A stretch of DNA of 64,000 bases, from contig NZ_JAFMPN010000008.1 of the NCBI RefSeq assembly GCF_017351175.1, positions 124,001 through 188,000 of the forward strand, in the 5' to 3' direction. Shown piece by piece: positions 34,938-47,531 of the stretch. A program made the position numbers and the translations under genes. Source of the stretch: Desulfovibrio sp. Huiquan2017 (lineage in GTDB: Bacteria > Desulfobacterota > Desulfovibrionia > Desulfovibrionales > Desulfovibrionaceae). How positions within the stretch are numbered: the first letter of the stretch is position 1; each line of letters begins with the position of its first letter. The notes under the pieces were generated by a model. The model worked only from the letters and a program-made list of their open reading frames with translations, was not told the origin of the DNA and did no database searches.

Positions 34938-36188
34938 TTAGCCTTCCGCACCCGCTGGCGCGGTCTGTGCGGGGGTTGCATCCTCCACGGGCTTGACGCT
35001 GCCGGTGGCGTCGTCCACGACCATCTCCTTGGTGGTCACGGCCTGGCCGATGCCCACGAACTGGGAGCCCTCGACCACCAGCTTGTCGCCGGCCTGGATG
35101 CCGGATTCCACCAGCCAGGAGTTGCCCACGTTGCGGCTGATCGACAGGACCCGCTGTTCGATCTTGTTGTCCTTGTTGACGAACAGGGCCACGGGCTCGC
35201 CCTTGGTGTTCCGGCTGACCGCTCGCTGGGGAACCAGGTAGCAATTGTCCACCACGCCTTCCTCGATGACGGCGCGGACGTACATGCCGGGCAGGAGCAG
35301 GCGGTTCGGGTTGGGGAACTCGGCGCGCACGGTGAAGGTGCCGGTGCCCTCGTCGACCTTGGTTTCGGAGAACTCCAGGGAGCCGGAGTAGGAGTAGAGG
35401 GTCCCGTTGTCGAGCTTCAGCTTCACGGCCATGGTCGTGCCGGTCACGTGGATGCGCCCGGAGGCGATGGCCTGGCGCAGGTTGAGCAGGCTGGTGCTCG
35501 ACTGGGTCATGTCCACGTTGATCGGGTCGAGCCGCCGGATGGTGGTCAGCGGGAAGCTTTGGTTGGCGGTAACCAGCGCGCCGGGCGTAAGGGCGGATTT
35601 TTCGATGCGTCCGCTGATGGGGGCCTTGATTTCGGTGTAGGCGAGGTTGATGCGCGCGCGTTCCACTTCGGCCGCGGCGGCGGCCACGGCGGCCCGGTCG
35701 GATTCGTAGATGGCTCGGGCATCCTCGTAGTCCTGGGAGCTGATGGCCTTGTCCTTGATCAGTTCGGAGTACCGTTGGGCCTTGTTCTCGGAACTGGGCA
35801 GGGCGGCCTGGGCCTTTTTCAGGGCGGCCACGGCGCTGTCGTAGGCGGCTCGATAGGAGGACGGCTCAATGCGGTAGAGCACGTCGCCCGCCTTGACTTC
35901 GCTGCCCTCGCGGAAGAGCCGTTCGCGGATAATGCCGTCCACCTGCGGGCGGACGTCGGCCACGAGCGAGGCCGCTGTCCGGCCTGGCAGTTCGGTGGTC
36001 AGGAGCACGGACTGCGGACGCAGGTTCTCCACGCCGACCTGGACCGGGGCCCGGGTGGCTTTGGCTTCGGGGGTCTTGTCCTCGCACCCGGCCAACCCGG
36101 TCAGGGCGAACAGGAAGATGAGGAGTATAGGCATGGCCGCAGCACGGCTTATGCTAGAAAAAAAATGGCTCTTGGACAGGATCTGCAA
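34938..36188 (-). CDS. RND efflux periplasmic adaptor lipoprotein, AcrA/MexA family
   Basis: About 416 residues. A hydrophobic stretch ending [10 protein letters not shown] is a lipoprotein signal with the acylated cysteine in LAGC. The biotinyl-lipoyl-like domain ([20 protein letters not shown]), an alanine-rich coiled coil (about 100-170) and beta-barrel ([13 protein letters not shown]) follow. I place the start at TTG 36186-36188 because AAGGAGG lies exactly 8 bases upstream. An ATG at 36224 has no such site, and an ATG at 36134 would also leave a usable signal. It bridges the inner-membrane pump to an outer-membrane channel. Confidence 0.85.
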   Translation of the reverse strand: MQILSKSHFFSSISRAAAMPILLIFLFALTGLAGCEDKTPEAKATRAPVQVGVENLRPQSVLLTTELPGRTAASLVADVRPQVDGIIRERLFREGSEVKAGDVLYRIEPSSYRAAYDSAVAALKKAQAALPSSENKAQRYSELIKDKAISSQDYEDARAIYESDRAAVAAAAAEVERARINLAYTEIKAPISGRIEKSALTPGALVTANQSFPLTTIRRLDPINVDMTQSSTSLLNLRQAIASGRIHVTGTTMAVKLKLDNGTLYSYSGSLEFSETKVDEGTGTFTVRAEFPNPNRLLLPGMYVRAVIEEGVVDNCYLVPQRAVSRNTKGEPVALFVNKDNKIEQRVLSISRNVGNSWLVESGIQAGDKLVVEGSQFVGIGQAVTTKEMVVDDATGSVKPVEDATPAQTAPAGAEG

Positions 36189-36205
36189 TGCGGATTCCTC
36201 CTTGA

Positions 36206-36217
36206 CGCTTGGAAGCG
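36206..36217. promoter_or_regulatory. Candidate TetR operator (CGCTT-GG-AAGCG)
   Basis: A perfect 5+2+5 dyad in the divergent region between the adaptor and TetR genes, just upstream of the adaptor's ribosome binding site. It suits repression by the TetR protein but is short. Confidence 0.3.
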
Positions 36218-36311
36218 ACGTCATTTACGGTACCAGGCAGTACTCATAGGGACGACGGGCCCCGCTGTCAATCGGTTAATTGGTGAAAAAATGTTAAATG
36301 GAGGGAGTCAG

Positions 36312-36950
36312 GTGGGCACGGAAGAGAAGACGAGGCGCGGTCGGCCCAAGGCCGTGCCCGATGGTGAGCGCCGCCGGCGAATCGTCCAGACGGCGGAAAA
36401 GCTCTTCGTGCGCAAGGGGTACGCCGGCACCTGCACCAGCGAGATCGCTTCCCGGTGCCGTATATCCAAACAGACCCTGTACCGGCTCTTTCCCGGCAAG
36501 ATAGACCTGTTCGCGGCCGTGGTCGAGGCCCATCGTCTGAAAATGATCGACCTGGAAAGCAGTCACGACGACCTCCCCCTGGACCAGGCCCTGGCGCGCA
36601 TATTCATGATCGACATGAATCAGGATGACTACGAGCTGCGCGCGGGCTTTTTGCGTACGGCCAACTTGGAGTCCCTGCATCACCCCCAATTGCTGGCAAT
36701 CCTGCGCCACCACGGCGGCCAGAAGGCCCTGGACGGGCTGGCCGTCTGGCTGGATCGACAGTGTAGCCTGGGCAGGCTGGTCATCGGCGATACCAACCAG
36801 GCTGCCCACATGCTCTTGGATATGTTCACCGGCGCGGTCTTCCTCGACGCCCTGGGCGGGTTCGGCTGGACCTGTCGGGAGGAGCGCATTGCCCATTTCC
36901 GCCAGTGTATCGATATCTTTCTCCACGGGGCCCTGCCCGACGGGAAGTAG
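36312..36950 (+). CDS. TetR/AcrR-family transcriptional regulator
   Basis: 212 residues from GTG at 36312 with GGAGG 7 bases upstream. The N-terminal helix-turn-helix is IVQTAEKLFVRKGYAGTCTS followed by IASRCRISKQTLYRLFPGK. The rest is a helical ligand-binding domain of the AcrR type (AefR-like C-terminus). It is divergent from the RND pump genes, the classic arrangement for a local repressor released by pump substrates. Confidence 0.88.
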   Translation: MGTEEKTRRGRPKAVPDGERRRRIVQTAEKLFVRKGYAGTCTSEIASRCRISKQTLYRLFPGKIDLFAAVVEAHRLKMIDLESSHDDLPLDQALARIFMIDMNQDDYELRAGFLRTANLESLHHPQLLAILRHHGGQKALDGLAVWLDRQCSLGRLVIGDTNQAAHMLLDMFTGAVFLDALGGFGWTCREERIAHFRQCIDIFLHGALPDGK

Positions 36951-37576
36951 ATTCCGCCCGATCCCGCCCGTCTTCCGGCGCGGCTTTCGGCTTCACTCCC
37001 GCTGGATTTGTGGTGTGTTGAGATCAAACGAGAATCGTTCCGGGGTTGCCGGTGCGGATCCCTCCAACCAGCGCCAGACTCCCATGAGCGGACAACTTCC
37101 TCTGCTTGAGGTGACCAGAGTCCTTTCTCTTATAAGGTAGTGGGACGCGTGATCCGGGAGGGTCTCTCGCCGCGCTAAGCCGTGGAGTGCTCTCCGCCCG
37201 ACCCCAGGGTGGCTTCCCGTCCAATCGCCCGGAACCGATCGTCCCCTTCCCTCTCTTCATCACGGCACGGGGCGGGCTCCCCGACCTTTCAACCTGTTTT
37301 CTTCGACGGCCTGGATCGTCCTTTCGGCAGTATCCCTTTCCCGGTTGCGGCGGCGGGATTTTTTTTTGCCTGTGGTCTTGCCAGGCCCCGAAAAGGGCTT
37401 ATATTTTGATTGACCGATCAGTTAAAAAGTGAAGTTTTTTTAAAAATGTAAATAAAACGATAAGTTAAAGAGGGAAGTTTTACTTCACATTTTGTTACGA
37501 TGTGGTAGATGAAAGGTGTTGCCGGTTGGGAACCGGTATTTGGGAGCCAATAAATTTATAAAGAGAGGATATTGTC
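36951..37576. other. 626-base intergenic region before the BOF gene
   Basis: No recognisable gene. The last 150 bases are AT-rich. They hold an imperfect dyad (TGACCGATCAGTTA near 37410), inverted GTGAAG/CTTCAC elements around 37430-37487 and the palindrome at 37522-37536, so the promoter and control sites of the BOF gene are probably here. Confidence 0.45.
37522..37536. promoter_or_regulatory. Palindrome CCGGTT-GGG-AACCGG upstream of the BOF gene
   Basis: A perfect 6+3+6 inverted repeat 40 bases before the start codon. It could be an operator or a leader hairpin. Confidence 0.35.
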
Positions 37577-37936
37577 ATGAAGCGTTTTACCCTTGCCCTG
37601 ATGTTTGTATTTACCGTCAGTGTCGCCACCGCGTTTGCCGCCGCCACCACGTTTGCGGGCGCTTTCCAGTCCCATGACACGAAGGCCCACACCGTGGCCG
37701 AAGCCAATGCATCGAGCGTGGACACCGGTGTTGCCCTGCACGGGCACATCGTCAAGGTCATCAACGACGACAGCGTGCTGTTTGCCGACAATACCGGCGA
37801 ACTCCTCGTGCACATGAAGAATGCCGAATCCAACAAGGCCGCCATCACCAATGCCGATGTGGACGTTAACGGCAAGATCGTCAGCGACCTCATGTACACC
37901 GAGGTTCAGGCCGACTCCGTGACCGCGCACAACTAA
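37577..37936 (+). CDS. Periplasmic BOF (YgiW/YdeI/NirD-type OB-fold) protein
   Basis: 119 residues. A Sec signal peptide (MKRFTLALMFVFTVSVATAFA) precedes a single OB-fold domain, about residues 48-115: VALHGHIVKVINDDSVLFAD, ELLVHMKNA, VDVNGKIVSD. E. coli YgiW and YdeI of this family are linked to stress and metal/peroxide tolerance. The ligand is unknown. The gene stands alone between two long intergenic regions and ends at a strong terminator. Confidence 0.8.
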   Translation: MKRFTLALMFVFTVSVATAFAAATTFAGAFQSHDTKAHTVAEANASSVDTGVALHGHIVKVINDDSVLFADNTGELLVHMKNAESNKAAITNADVDVNGKIVSDLMYTEVQADSVTAHN

Positions 37937-37954
37937 GCCGGATCGGAAACGAAT

Positions 37955-37990
37955 AAAAAAAGGGACGCCCTCCGGGGCGTCCCTTTTTTT
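37955..37990 (+). terminator. Rho-independent terminator of the BOF gene
   Basis: GGGACGCCC (37962-37970) pairs with GGGCGTCCC (37975-37983) over a TCCG tetraloop, flanked by A7 and T7, so it could act in both directions. Confidence 0.92.
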
Positions 37991-38198
37991 GTGCCTTCGG
38001 CGTCCAGAACCTTCCGTCGCCACTCCGTGGGGGGCTGGCTCGTAAGTTCTTGTTTTATCGAGCTTCTTTTCCTTTGCGGATATGGTGTTGATTCAACCAC
38101 CTGCATTCCGCCCCCTCCCCCGTGAAGCGGCAATAAAAAGGCTGGGAAAAGGAGGGGATGGGGACCGGGGAAAGGGGAGGCTTCTTCCCAAAAGAAGA

Positions 38199-38225
38199 GG
38201 GCCTCCCGCCGGGGGCGGGAGGCCC
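38199..38225 (-). terminator. Terminator downstream of the pyruvate:ferredoxin oxidoreductase gene
   Basis: GGGCCTCCCGCC (38199-38210) pairs with 38214-38225 over a 3-base loop. On the minus strand a pyrimidine-rich stretch (CTTCTTTTG) follows. It lies about 75 bases past the PFOR stop. Confidence 0.65.
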
Positions 38226-38299
38226 ATAACGCGGGCGTGGTTCCTTAGGAGTATATTTTGCAAGTTGCGGTCACAAAACTCCACCCGCGTTATTGTCGG

Positions 38300-41935
<3,636 letters not shown>

Positions 41936-43141
41936 TTACGCCTCGACAAGAGCCTGAGTGGCGTGGGCGATCTCCATCTCTTCGTTGGTGGGGACCACCA
42001 GGACGGCCACCGGGCTGTCGTCGGTACTGATGCGTCGCACGCCTGGTTCGCGCGTCGTGTTGCGTTCCGGGGAGAGTTTGATGCCGAGCCCTTCCAGTCC
42101 TTCGCAGGCGGCGGCCCGGACGGCGTCGTCGTTCTCGCCGATACCCGCGGTGAAGACCACGGCGTCGGCCCGGCCGAGCACGGCCAGGTAGGCCCCGATG
42201 CGGGCCTTGACCCGGTAGGCGAACATCTCGAAGGCGAGCTGGGCTTGCTCGTCGCCCCGCTTGCGGGCAGCGTGCACGTCGCGCATGTCGTTCAGGCCGC
42301 AGATGCCGAGCAGGCCGCTTTGCTTGTTGAGCAGGGTGTCCACCTCGACTACGGACATTTTCCGGTGCTGGGCGATGAATGGGAACAGGGCCGGGTCCAC
42401 ATCGCCCGAACGGGTGCCCATCATCAGCCCTGCCAGGGGCGTCAGCCCCATGGTCGTGTCCACGCACCGGCCGCGTTTGACCGCGGCCATGGAGCAGCCG
42501 TTGCCCAGGTGGGCGGTGATCAGGTCGGTCTCGCCCACGGGCTTGCCGAGGAAGGCGGCGGCCTCGCGGGTGACGTATTTGTGCGAGGTGCCGTGGAAGC
42601 CGTACTTGCGGATTTTGAGATCCGTATAGAGGTCCATGGGCACGGGATAGAGATATGCCTTGGGCGGCATGGTCTGGTGGAATTCGGTGTCGAACACGGT
42701 CACGTTGGGCGTGTTGGGGAAGAGTTCCAGGGCGACCTCGATGCCCGCCAGGTTTGCGGCGTGCAGCGGTGCCAGGGGAATGTTGTCGCGGATGGTCTCG
42801 ACCACATCCGCATCCACCAGGACCGGAGCCGAGAAGGACTCGCCGCCCTGGACCACGCGGTGGCCCACGGCGTCGATGTCGGTCAGGGAGTCGATGACGC
42901 CCCAGTCCTCGCCGATGAGCTTGTCCACCATGAGCCCCATGGCCGCCTTGTGATTCGGAATGACCCGGTGCTCCACGGACTTGGCGTCGGGCCATTTGTC
43001 CGGGTTGGATTTCTGGGTGATGGAACCCATCTCCTCGCCAATGCGTTCGATGACGCCCAAGGCCATGACCCGGTCGTCGGCCATGTCGATGAGCTGGTAC
43101 TTGAGGGACGAACTGCCGGAGTTGATGACCAGGATGTGCAT
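41936..43141 (-). CDS. ackA: Acetate kinase
   Basis: 401 residues. The N-terminal phosphate-binding segment ILVINSGSSSLKYQL, the substrate region FDTEFHQTMPPKAY, HLGNGCSMAA, and the C-terminal AVVFTAGIGEND are all diagnostic. It converts acetyl phosphate and ADP to acetate and ATP. The start is one base after the pta stop, so the two are translated together. In this cluster it finishes the PFOR-Pta-AckA route for substrate-level ATP. Confidence 0.97.
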   Translation of the reverse strand: MHILVINSGSSSLKYQLIDMADDRVMALGVIERIGEEMGSITQKSNPDKWPDAKSVEHRVIPNHKAAMGLMVDKLIGEDWGVIDSLTDIDAVGHRVVQGGESFSAPVLVDADVVETIRDNIPLAPLHAANLAGIEVALELFPNTPNVTVFDTEFHQTMPPKAYLYPVPMDLYTDLKIRKYGFHGTSHKYVTREAAAFLGKPVGETDLITAHLGNGCSMAAVKRGRCVDTTMGLTPLAGLMMGTRSGDVDPALFPFIAQHRKMSVVEVDTLLNKQSGLLGICGLNDMRDVHAARKRGDEQAQLAFEMFAYRVKARIGAYLAVLGRADAVVFTAGIGENDDAVRAAACEGLEGLGIKLSPERNTTREPGVRRISTDDSPVAVLVVPTNEEMEIAHATQALVEA

Positions 43142-43142
43142 G

Positions 43143-45263
43143 CTAGATGCTCCTTTGAGCCTGGGCCTGGATGGCGGTGATGGCCACGGTGTTGACGATG
43201 TCGCGCACGCGGCAGCCGCGCGACAGGTCGTTGACCGGCTTGTTCAGTCCCTGGAGGACCGGGCCGATGGCCACGGAGCCGGGCACGGCCCGTTGCACCG
43301 CCTTGTAGGTGTTGTTGCCGGTGTTCAGATCCGGGAAGATGAAGACCGTGGCCTTGCCCGCCACTTCGGAGCCGGGCAGTTTGGTTCGGGCCACTTCGGG
43401 ATCCACAGCCGCGTCGTACTGCAACGGCCCTTCGATGGGCAGGGTCAGGCCGCGCTCCTCGGCCAGGGTCTTGGCGATGGCCGTGGCCTCCACGACCTTG
43501 TCCACGTCCGCGCCTGAGCCGGATCCGCCCGTGGAATAGGAGAGCATGGCCACATACGGGTCGATGCCGAAGAGCCGGGCGGTCTGGGCCGAGTTCAGGG
43601 CAATTTCGGCCAGTTGCCGGGCGTCGGGCTTCGGGTTGACCGCGCAATCGCCGAAACAGACTACGCGGTCGCCCATGCACATGAGGAACACGGACGAGAC
43701 GATGGAGGCGTCCGGCCGGGTCTTGATGAATTCGAAGGCGGGCCGGATGGTCTGGGCCGTGGTGGTCACGGAGCCGGAGACCATGCCGTCGGCGTGTCCG
43801 GCGTGGACCATCATGGTCCCGAAATACGTGGGGTCCACGATGCGGTCGCGGGCATCCTCCATGCGGATGCCCTTGTGCTTGCGGGCCTCGAAGTAGCGCC
43901 GGGCGTAGTCCTCGAACTGCGGGGACGCCGCCGGGTCCACCACCTGCGCGCCGTTGAGCTGCACGCCGAGGGCGGCGGCCTGGGCCGCGACGGCCTCCGG
44001 GTCGCCGAGCAGGGTGATGTCCGCCACGTTGCGCCGTTGCAATATCTCGATGGCCCGGAGGATGCGTTCGCTCGACCCCTCGGGCAGGACAATGCGCATG
44101 CGCCGGGCCCGGGCCGTCTCGATAAGGTTGTACTCGAACATGATCGGCGTGATCTTGGTGGACTGGGTGGTCACCAGCCGGTCGCGCAGTTCCTCGATGT
44201 CCACCCGGGCCTCGAACAGGCCTATGGCCGAAGCGATCTTGGTCGGGTGCTCGGGGTCAATGGTCCCGTGCAGGGCCTGGAGGGTCTGGGTGGCCTTGAA
44301 GGTGTGGTCCGTCACGCTCAGTATGGGCAGGGGCACGCCGGTCCAGCCTTCGATGAGTCGGTGCATGGCCACGGACGGCTGGATGCCGCCGGTCAGGACC
44401 ATGCCCGCGATGTTCCCGTAGGAGGCGGACTGGCGCGAGGAAATGGCCGCCAGGATGATGTCCATGCGGTCGCCCGGGGTGATGATCAGGGCGCCGTCCT
44501 CGATGTATTCCAGGAAATGGGTGATGTGCATGGCCGCGGTCAGGAAGCTGTCCACCGGGGTGTCCAGGCTGCCGTGCCCGTAGAGGACCTTGGCGTCCAG
44601 CCACTTGATGACGTCGTGGATGGTCGGGTTGCCCAACCGCTTGTCGTCCGGGATGGCATAGGTCAACAGGGGGTGCGCGGTGCGCGTCCGGGCCTTCAGG
44701 TCCTTGAGGGTCTCGGGGGAGAAGTCCGGCCGGGCGCGGTTGACGATCAGCCCCAGGACCTCCAGGCCGCGCTCCTCGAATATCTCCACCGTGCGCTGGG
44801 CCGAACTGCACAGTTCGTCGTCCGAACGGTCCAGGCCGTTGACCACGAGCAGGACCGGGCAGCCCAGGTTGGAGACGATGGCCGCGTTGATCTCGAATTC
44901 CAGGGTGGCGCTGCCGCCGATGTAGTCCGTGCCTTCGCACAGGACGAAGTCGTATTCCTTTTCCAGCTCCTTGAATTTGTTCAGGGTGTTCTCCAAGAGC
45001 AGGGCCTTGTTTCCACTGTTGATCAGCCTGCGCGCCTCGCTCAGGGTGTAGCCGTAGGTCCGCTCATAGGGCTGGTCGAGCTTGAAGTGGCGGAGCAGCA
45101 GGTCGATGTCGTGGTCGCGGCGGCCGTCCAGCGGATCGTTGATGACCGGGCGGAACACGGCCACGTTCTGGAGATTGGCGCGCAACAGGTGCATGACGCC
45201 GAGGACGATGGCGGATTTGCCGCTGCGGGCCTCGGTGGCCGCTATGTAGAGACTCTTGGACAT
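43143..45263 (-). CDS. pta: Phosphate acetyltransferase, long form with DRTGG domain
   Basis: 706 residues. An N-terminal dethiobiotin-synthetase-like P-loop domain (SLYIAATEARSGKSAIVLG), a middle DRTGG domain (GALIITPGDRMDIILAA; AGMVLTGGIQPS) and the C-terminal phosphotransacetylase domain (RMRIVLPEGSSERIL; YSTGGSGSG; VGPVLQGLNKPVNDLSRG-like end) match the enterobacterial long Pta. It interconverts acetyl-CoA and acetyl phosphate. Start at the ATG 45261-45263 with AAGGAG about 6 bases upstream. A strong hairpin separates it from rnfB. Confidence 0.95.
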   Translation of the reverse strand: MSKSLYIAATEARSGKSAIVLGVMHLLRANLQNVAVFRPVINDPLDGRRDHDIDLLLRHFKLDQPYERTYGYTLSEARRLINSGNKALLLENTLNKFKELEKEYDFVLCEGTDYIGGSATLEFEINAAIVSNLGCPVLLVVNGLDRSDDELCSSAQRTVEIFEERGLEVLGLIVNRARPDFSPETLKDLKARTRTAHPLLTYAIPDDKRLGNPTIHDVIKWLDAKVLYGHGSLDTPVDSFLTAAMHITHFLEYIEDGALIITPGDRMDIILAAISSRQSASYGNIAGMVLTGGIQPSVAMHRLIEGWTGVPLPILSVTDHTFKATQTLQALHGTIDPEHPTKIASAIGLFEARVDIEELRDRLVTTQSTKITPIMFEYNLIETARARRMRIVLPEGSSERILRAIEILQRRNVADITLLGDPEAVAAQAAALGVQLNGAQVVDPAASPQFEDYARRYFEARKHKGIRMEDARDRIVDPTYFGTMMVHAGHADGMVSGSVTTTAQTIRPAFEFIKTRPDASIVSSVFLMCMGDRVVCFGDCAVNPKPDARQLAEIALNSAQTARLFGIDPYVAMLSYSTGGSGSGADVDKVVEATAIAKTLAEERGLTLPIEGPLQYDAAVDPEVARTKLPGSEVAGKATVFIFPDLNTGNNTYKAVQRAVPGSVAIGPVLQGLNKPVNDLSRGCRVRDIVNTVAITAIQAQAQRSI

Positions 45264-45294
45264 ATTGGTCTCCTTGGACCGGCCCGGAGGAGAA

Positions 45295-45330
45295 CCGGGA
45301 GAAGGCGGTTGTCGGTGCGCCTTCTCCCGG
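45295..45330 (-). terminator. 13-bp perfect hairpin between rnfB and pta
   Basis: CCGGGAGAAGGCG (45295-45307) pairs with 45318-45330 over a 10-base loop, with no T-run after it on the minus strand. A second, 9-base stem (45333-45341 with 45365-45373) lies just upstream of it. Together they may terminate or attenuate transcription from the rnf genes into pta-ackA-por. Confidence 0.55.
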
Positions 45331-45409
45331 CCGGATGCCGTGGGTGACGTCGGGGCTGTTGACGACGGCATCCGCTATGCTCCGTAGGGCATGGGGTATG
45401 GCTTATCGG

Positions 45410-47509
45410 TCAGTTCTCGGCCGGGGTCTCCTTGGCCAGGAACGGTTCGTCCCGGTCGTAGCAGACCAGGCCGCAGCGCAGACAGCGGTCGGCTTCGGCC
45501 AGGGCCTGCTCCTGGTTGAGCGGCCCCTCCACCTCGCTGAAGGAGCAGGTGCGCTCGTCGTCGTGGCACAGCAGGGGCAGCACCGCCCGCTGCTTGCGCT
45601 CCACGTGGTCTATTTCCTTGAACAACGTGTAGGGAATCATGCCCTTCTGAGTGGTCTCCGGGACCGGAATGGCTGTTTGCGTCATGTAATAGTGGATGGA
45701 ACGGGCCGCCTTGCGCCCGTCGCCGATGGCCGAGATGACCAGGTCCGGGCCGGTGTAGACGTCGCCCGCGGTGAATACGCCGGGGATGGCCGTCTCGAAG
45801 GTATCGGGGTCGGCCACAATGGTCTGCCACTTGGTGGTCTCCAGGGGACAGGTTCCCTCGGGATTGTCCTCGTACAGGCAGGTGAGATCCGGCTTCTGCC
45901 CGATGGCCGGAATAATCAGGGAGGCCTCCATGCGCTGTTCGGACCCCTCCTTCTTGACCGGGCGGCGGCGTCCGGATTCGTCCGGCTCGCCGAGCTCCAT
46001 CTCGTAGTACTCCAGGTGAGTGGCCCGGCCGTTCTCGTCGCCGATGACCTTCGCCGGGGCAGCCAGGAATTTGAACTTCACGCCCTCGTCCTCGGCCCCG
46101 TCGATCTCTTCCACATCGGCGGGCATTTCGTTGCGCGTGCGCCGGTACATGAGCGTCACGTCGGCCCCGAGGCGGACGCAGGTGCGGGCCGCGTCGATGG
46201 CGGTGTTGCCGCCGCCGACCACGATGACCTTGTCCCCGGTCTCGGGCTTCTGGCCCAGGGCGTGGGCGGTCAGGAATTCGATGCCGCCCATGACGCCGTC
46301 CAGGTCCTCGCCCTCGGCGTACATGCCCGACGCCTTCCATGCGCCGATGCCGATGAAGACCGCGTCGAAGCCGTCGGCCTTGAGGGATTCCAGGGTGAAG
46401 TCGCGGCCGAACTTGGTGTTCATTCGCGTGTCGATGCCCAGGTCCAGGATGCCCTGGATCTCCCAGTCGAGGTCCGCCTTGGGCAGCCTGTATTCGGGGA
46501 TGCCGTAGCGGGTCTGGCCGCCGAGTTCGGGCATGGCGTCGAAGATGGTCGGATGGTGGCCCAGGCGGCGCAGGAAATAGGCGCAGGACAGGCCCGCCGG
46601 GCCGCCGCCGATGACGGCCACGCGTTTGCCGGTATCCTTGGCGCAAGGCACGGGCAGCCGTGCGCCCGAATGCAGCTCGCGGTCGGCCACGAACCTCTTC
46701 AGCATGTTGATGCCCACCGAGGTGTCCACGTACTGGCGGCGGCAGACCGTTTCGCACGGGCGGGGGCAGACCCGGCCGCAGGTGACCAGCAGCGGATTGC
46801 GTTCCTTGATGGTCATGACAGCGCCATCGAAGTCGCCCGCCTTGATCTGTTCGATGTACCGGGGGATGTTGATCTGGGCCGGGCACTTCTGGCGGCACGG
46901 AGCCAGACAGTCGGTGGTCTGGTTGAGGTGCAGCAGCCGGGTGGTCATGCCGGAGATGCCGATGACCCCGCGCGGGCAGGCGTCCACGCAGTTGCCGCAC
47001 GCCTTGCACTGGTTCGGGTCGATGACCGGCAGCCCCTCGGGTCCCATGTGGATGGCGTCGAACGGGCAGGCGCGCACACAGGTGCCGAGCCCCAGGCACC
47101 CCTCGGGGCAGGATTTGGACCCGCCGTAGAGCAGGTGGGCGGCCCGGCAGTCGAGCGCGCCCTCGTAGTGGAAGGCGTCCTCGGCCCGCAGCCCGCCGGT
47201 GCAGTCGCGCACGGCCAGCTCGGGCTCGCGCTCAATGACCTCCTGGCCCATGATGGCCGCGACGATCGCGATGGCCTCGGCGTCGGCCACGATGCAGACC
47301 GAGGCGGGCGCCTTGCCCGCCACGATGGCCGCCGCTGCGCCCGAACAGCCGGGGAAGCCGCAGCCTCCGCAGTTCGCGCCGGGCAGGTTGTCCTCGATGA
47401 GCGCGATGCGCGGGTCCTCCTTGACGAAGAGGAGCTTCGAGGCGAGGCCCAGGATGGCCGCGGCCAGCAGGCCGATGCCGAATAGAGTCAGTCCCGATGT
47501 CAGTATCAT
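45410..47509 (-). CDS. rnfB: RnfB fused to a GltD-like FAD/NAD(P) oxidoreductase
   Basis: 699 residues, far longer than ordinary RnfB (about 190-330). An N-terminal membrane helix (1-26) leads to the Fe-S domain cysteines Cys47, Cys50, Cys55, Cys72. Two ferredoxin clusters follow (Cys134/138/144/148 and Cys168/171/174/178). A Fer4_20-type cysteine domain (about 198-262) and a GltD-type flavoprotein then follow: FAD motif VIGGGPAGLSCA (about 299-310) and NAD(P) motif VVGGGNTAIDAA. A last cysteine cluster (CLRCGLVCYDRD) lies near the C-terminus. RnfB is the ferredoxin-oxidizing entry point of the Rnf complex. The fusion suggests that a pyridine nucleotide can also exchange electrons here. Confidence 0.9.
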   Translation of the reverse strand: MILTSGLTLFGIGLLAAAILGLASKLLFVKEDPRIALIEDNLPGANCGGCGFPGCSGAAAAIVAGKAPASVCIVADAEAIAIVAAIMGQEVIEREPELAVRDCTGGLRAEDAFHYEGALDCRAAHLLYGGSKSCPEGCLGLGTCVRACPFDAIHMGPEGLPVIDPNQCKACGNCVDACPRGVIGISGMTTRLLHLNQTTDCLAPCRQKCPAQINIPRYIEQIKAGDFDGAVMTIKERNPLLVTCGRVCPRPCETVCRRQYVDTSVGINMLKRFVADRELHSGARLPVPCAKDTGKRVAVIGGGPAGLSCAYFLRRLGHHPTIFDAMPELGGQTRYGIPEYRLPKADLDWEIQGILDLGIDTRMNTKFGRDFTLESLKADGFDAVFIGIGAWKASGMYAEGEDLDGVMGGIEFLTAHALGQKPETGDKVIVVGGGNTAIDAARTCVRLGADVTLMYRRTRNEMPADVEEIDGAEDEGVKFKFLAAPAKVIGDENGRATHLEYYEMELGEPDESGRRRPVKKEGSEQRMEASLIIPAIGQKPDLTCLYEDNPEGTCPLETTKWQTIVADPDTFETAIPGVFTAGDVYTGPDLVISAIGDGRKAARSIHYYMTQTAIPVPETTQKGMIPYTLFKEIDHVERKQRAVLPLLCHDDERTCSFSEVEGPLNQEQALAEADRCLRCGLVCYDRDEPFLAKETPAEN

Positions 47510-47531
47510 GATGTCGTCCCGTGCTTGTCCG

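Noticed and set aside
31766-36188. Nodulation/heavy-metal type RND system
   Set aside because: The pump's N-terminus and [14 protein letters not shown] segment match the HAE1 (AcrB/MexB) drug-efflux branch, not the CusA/CzcA branch.
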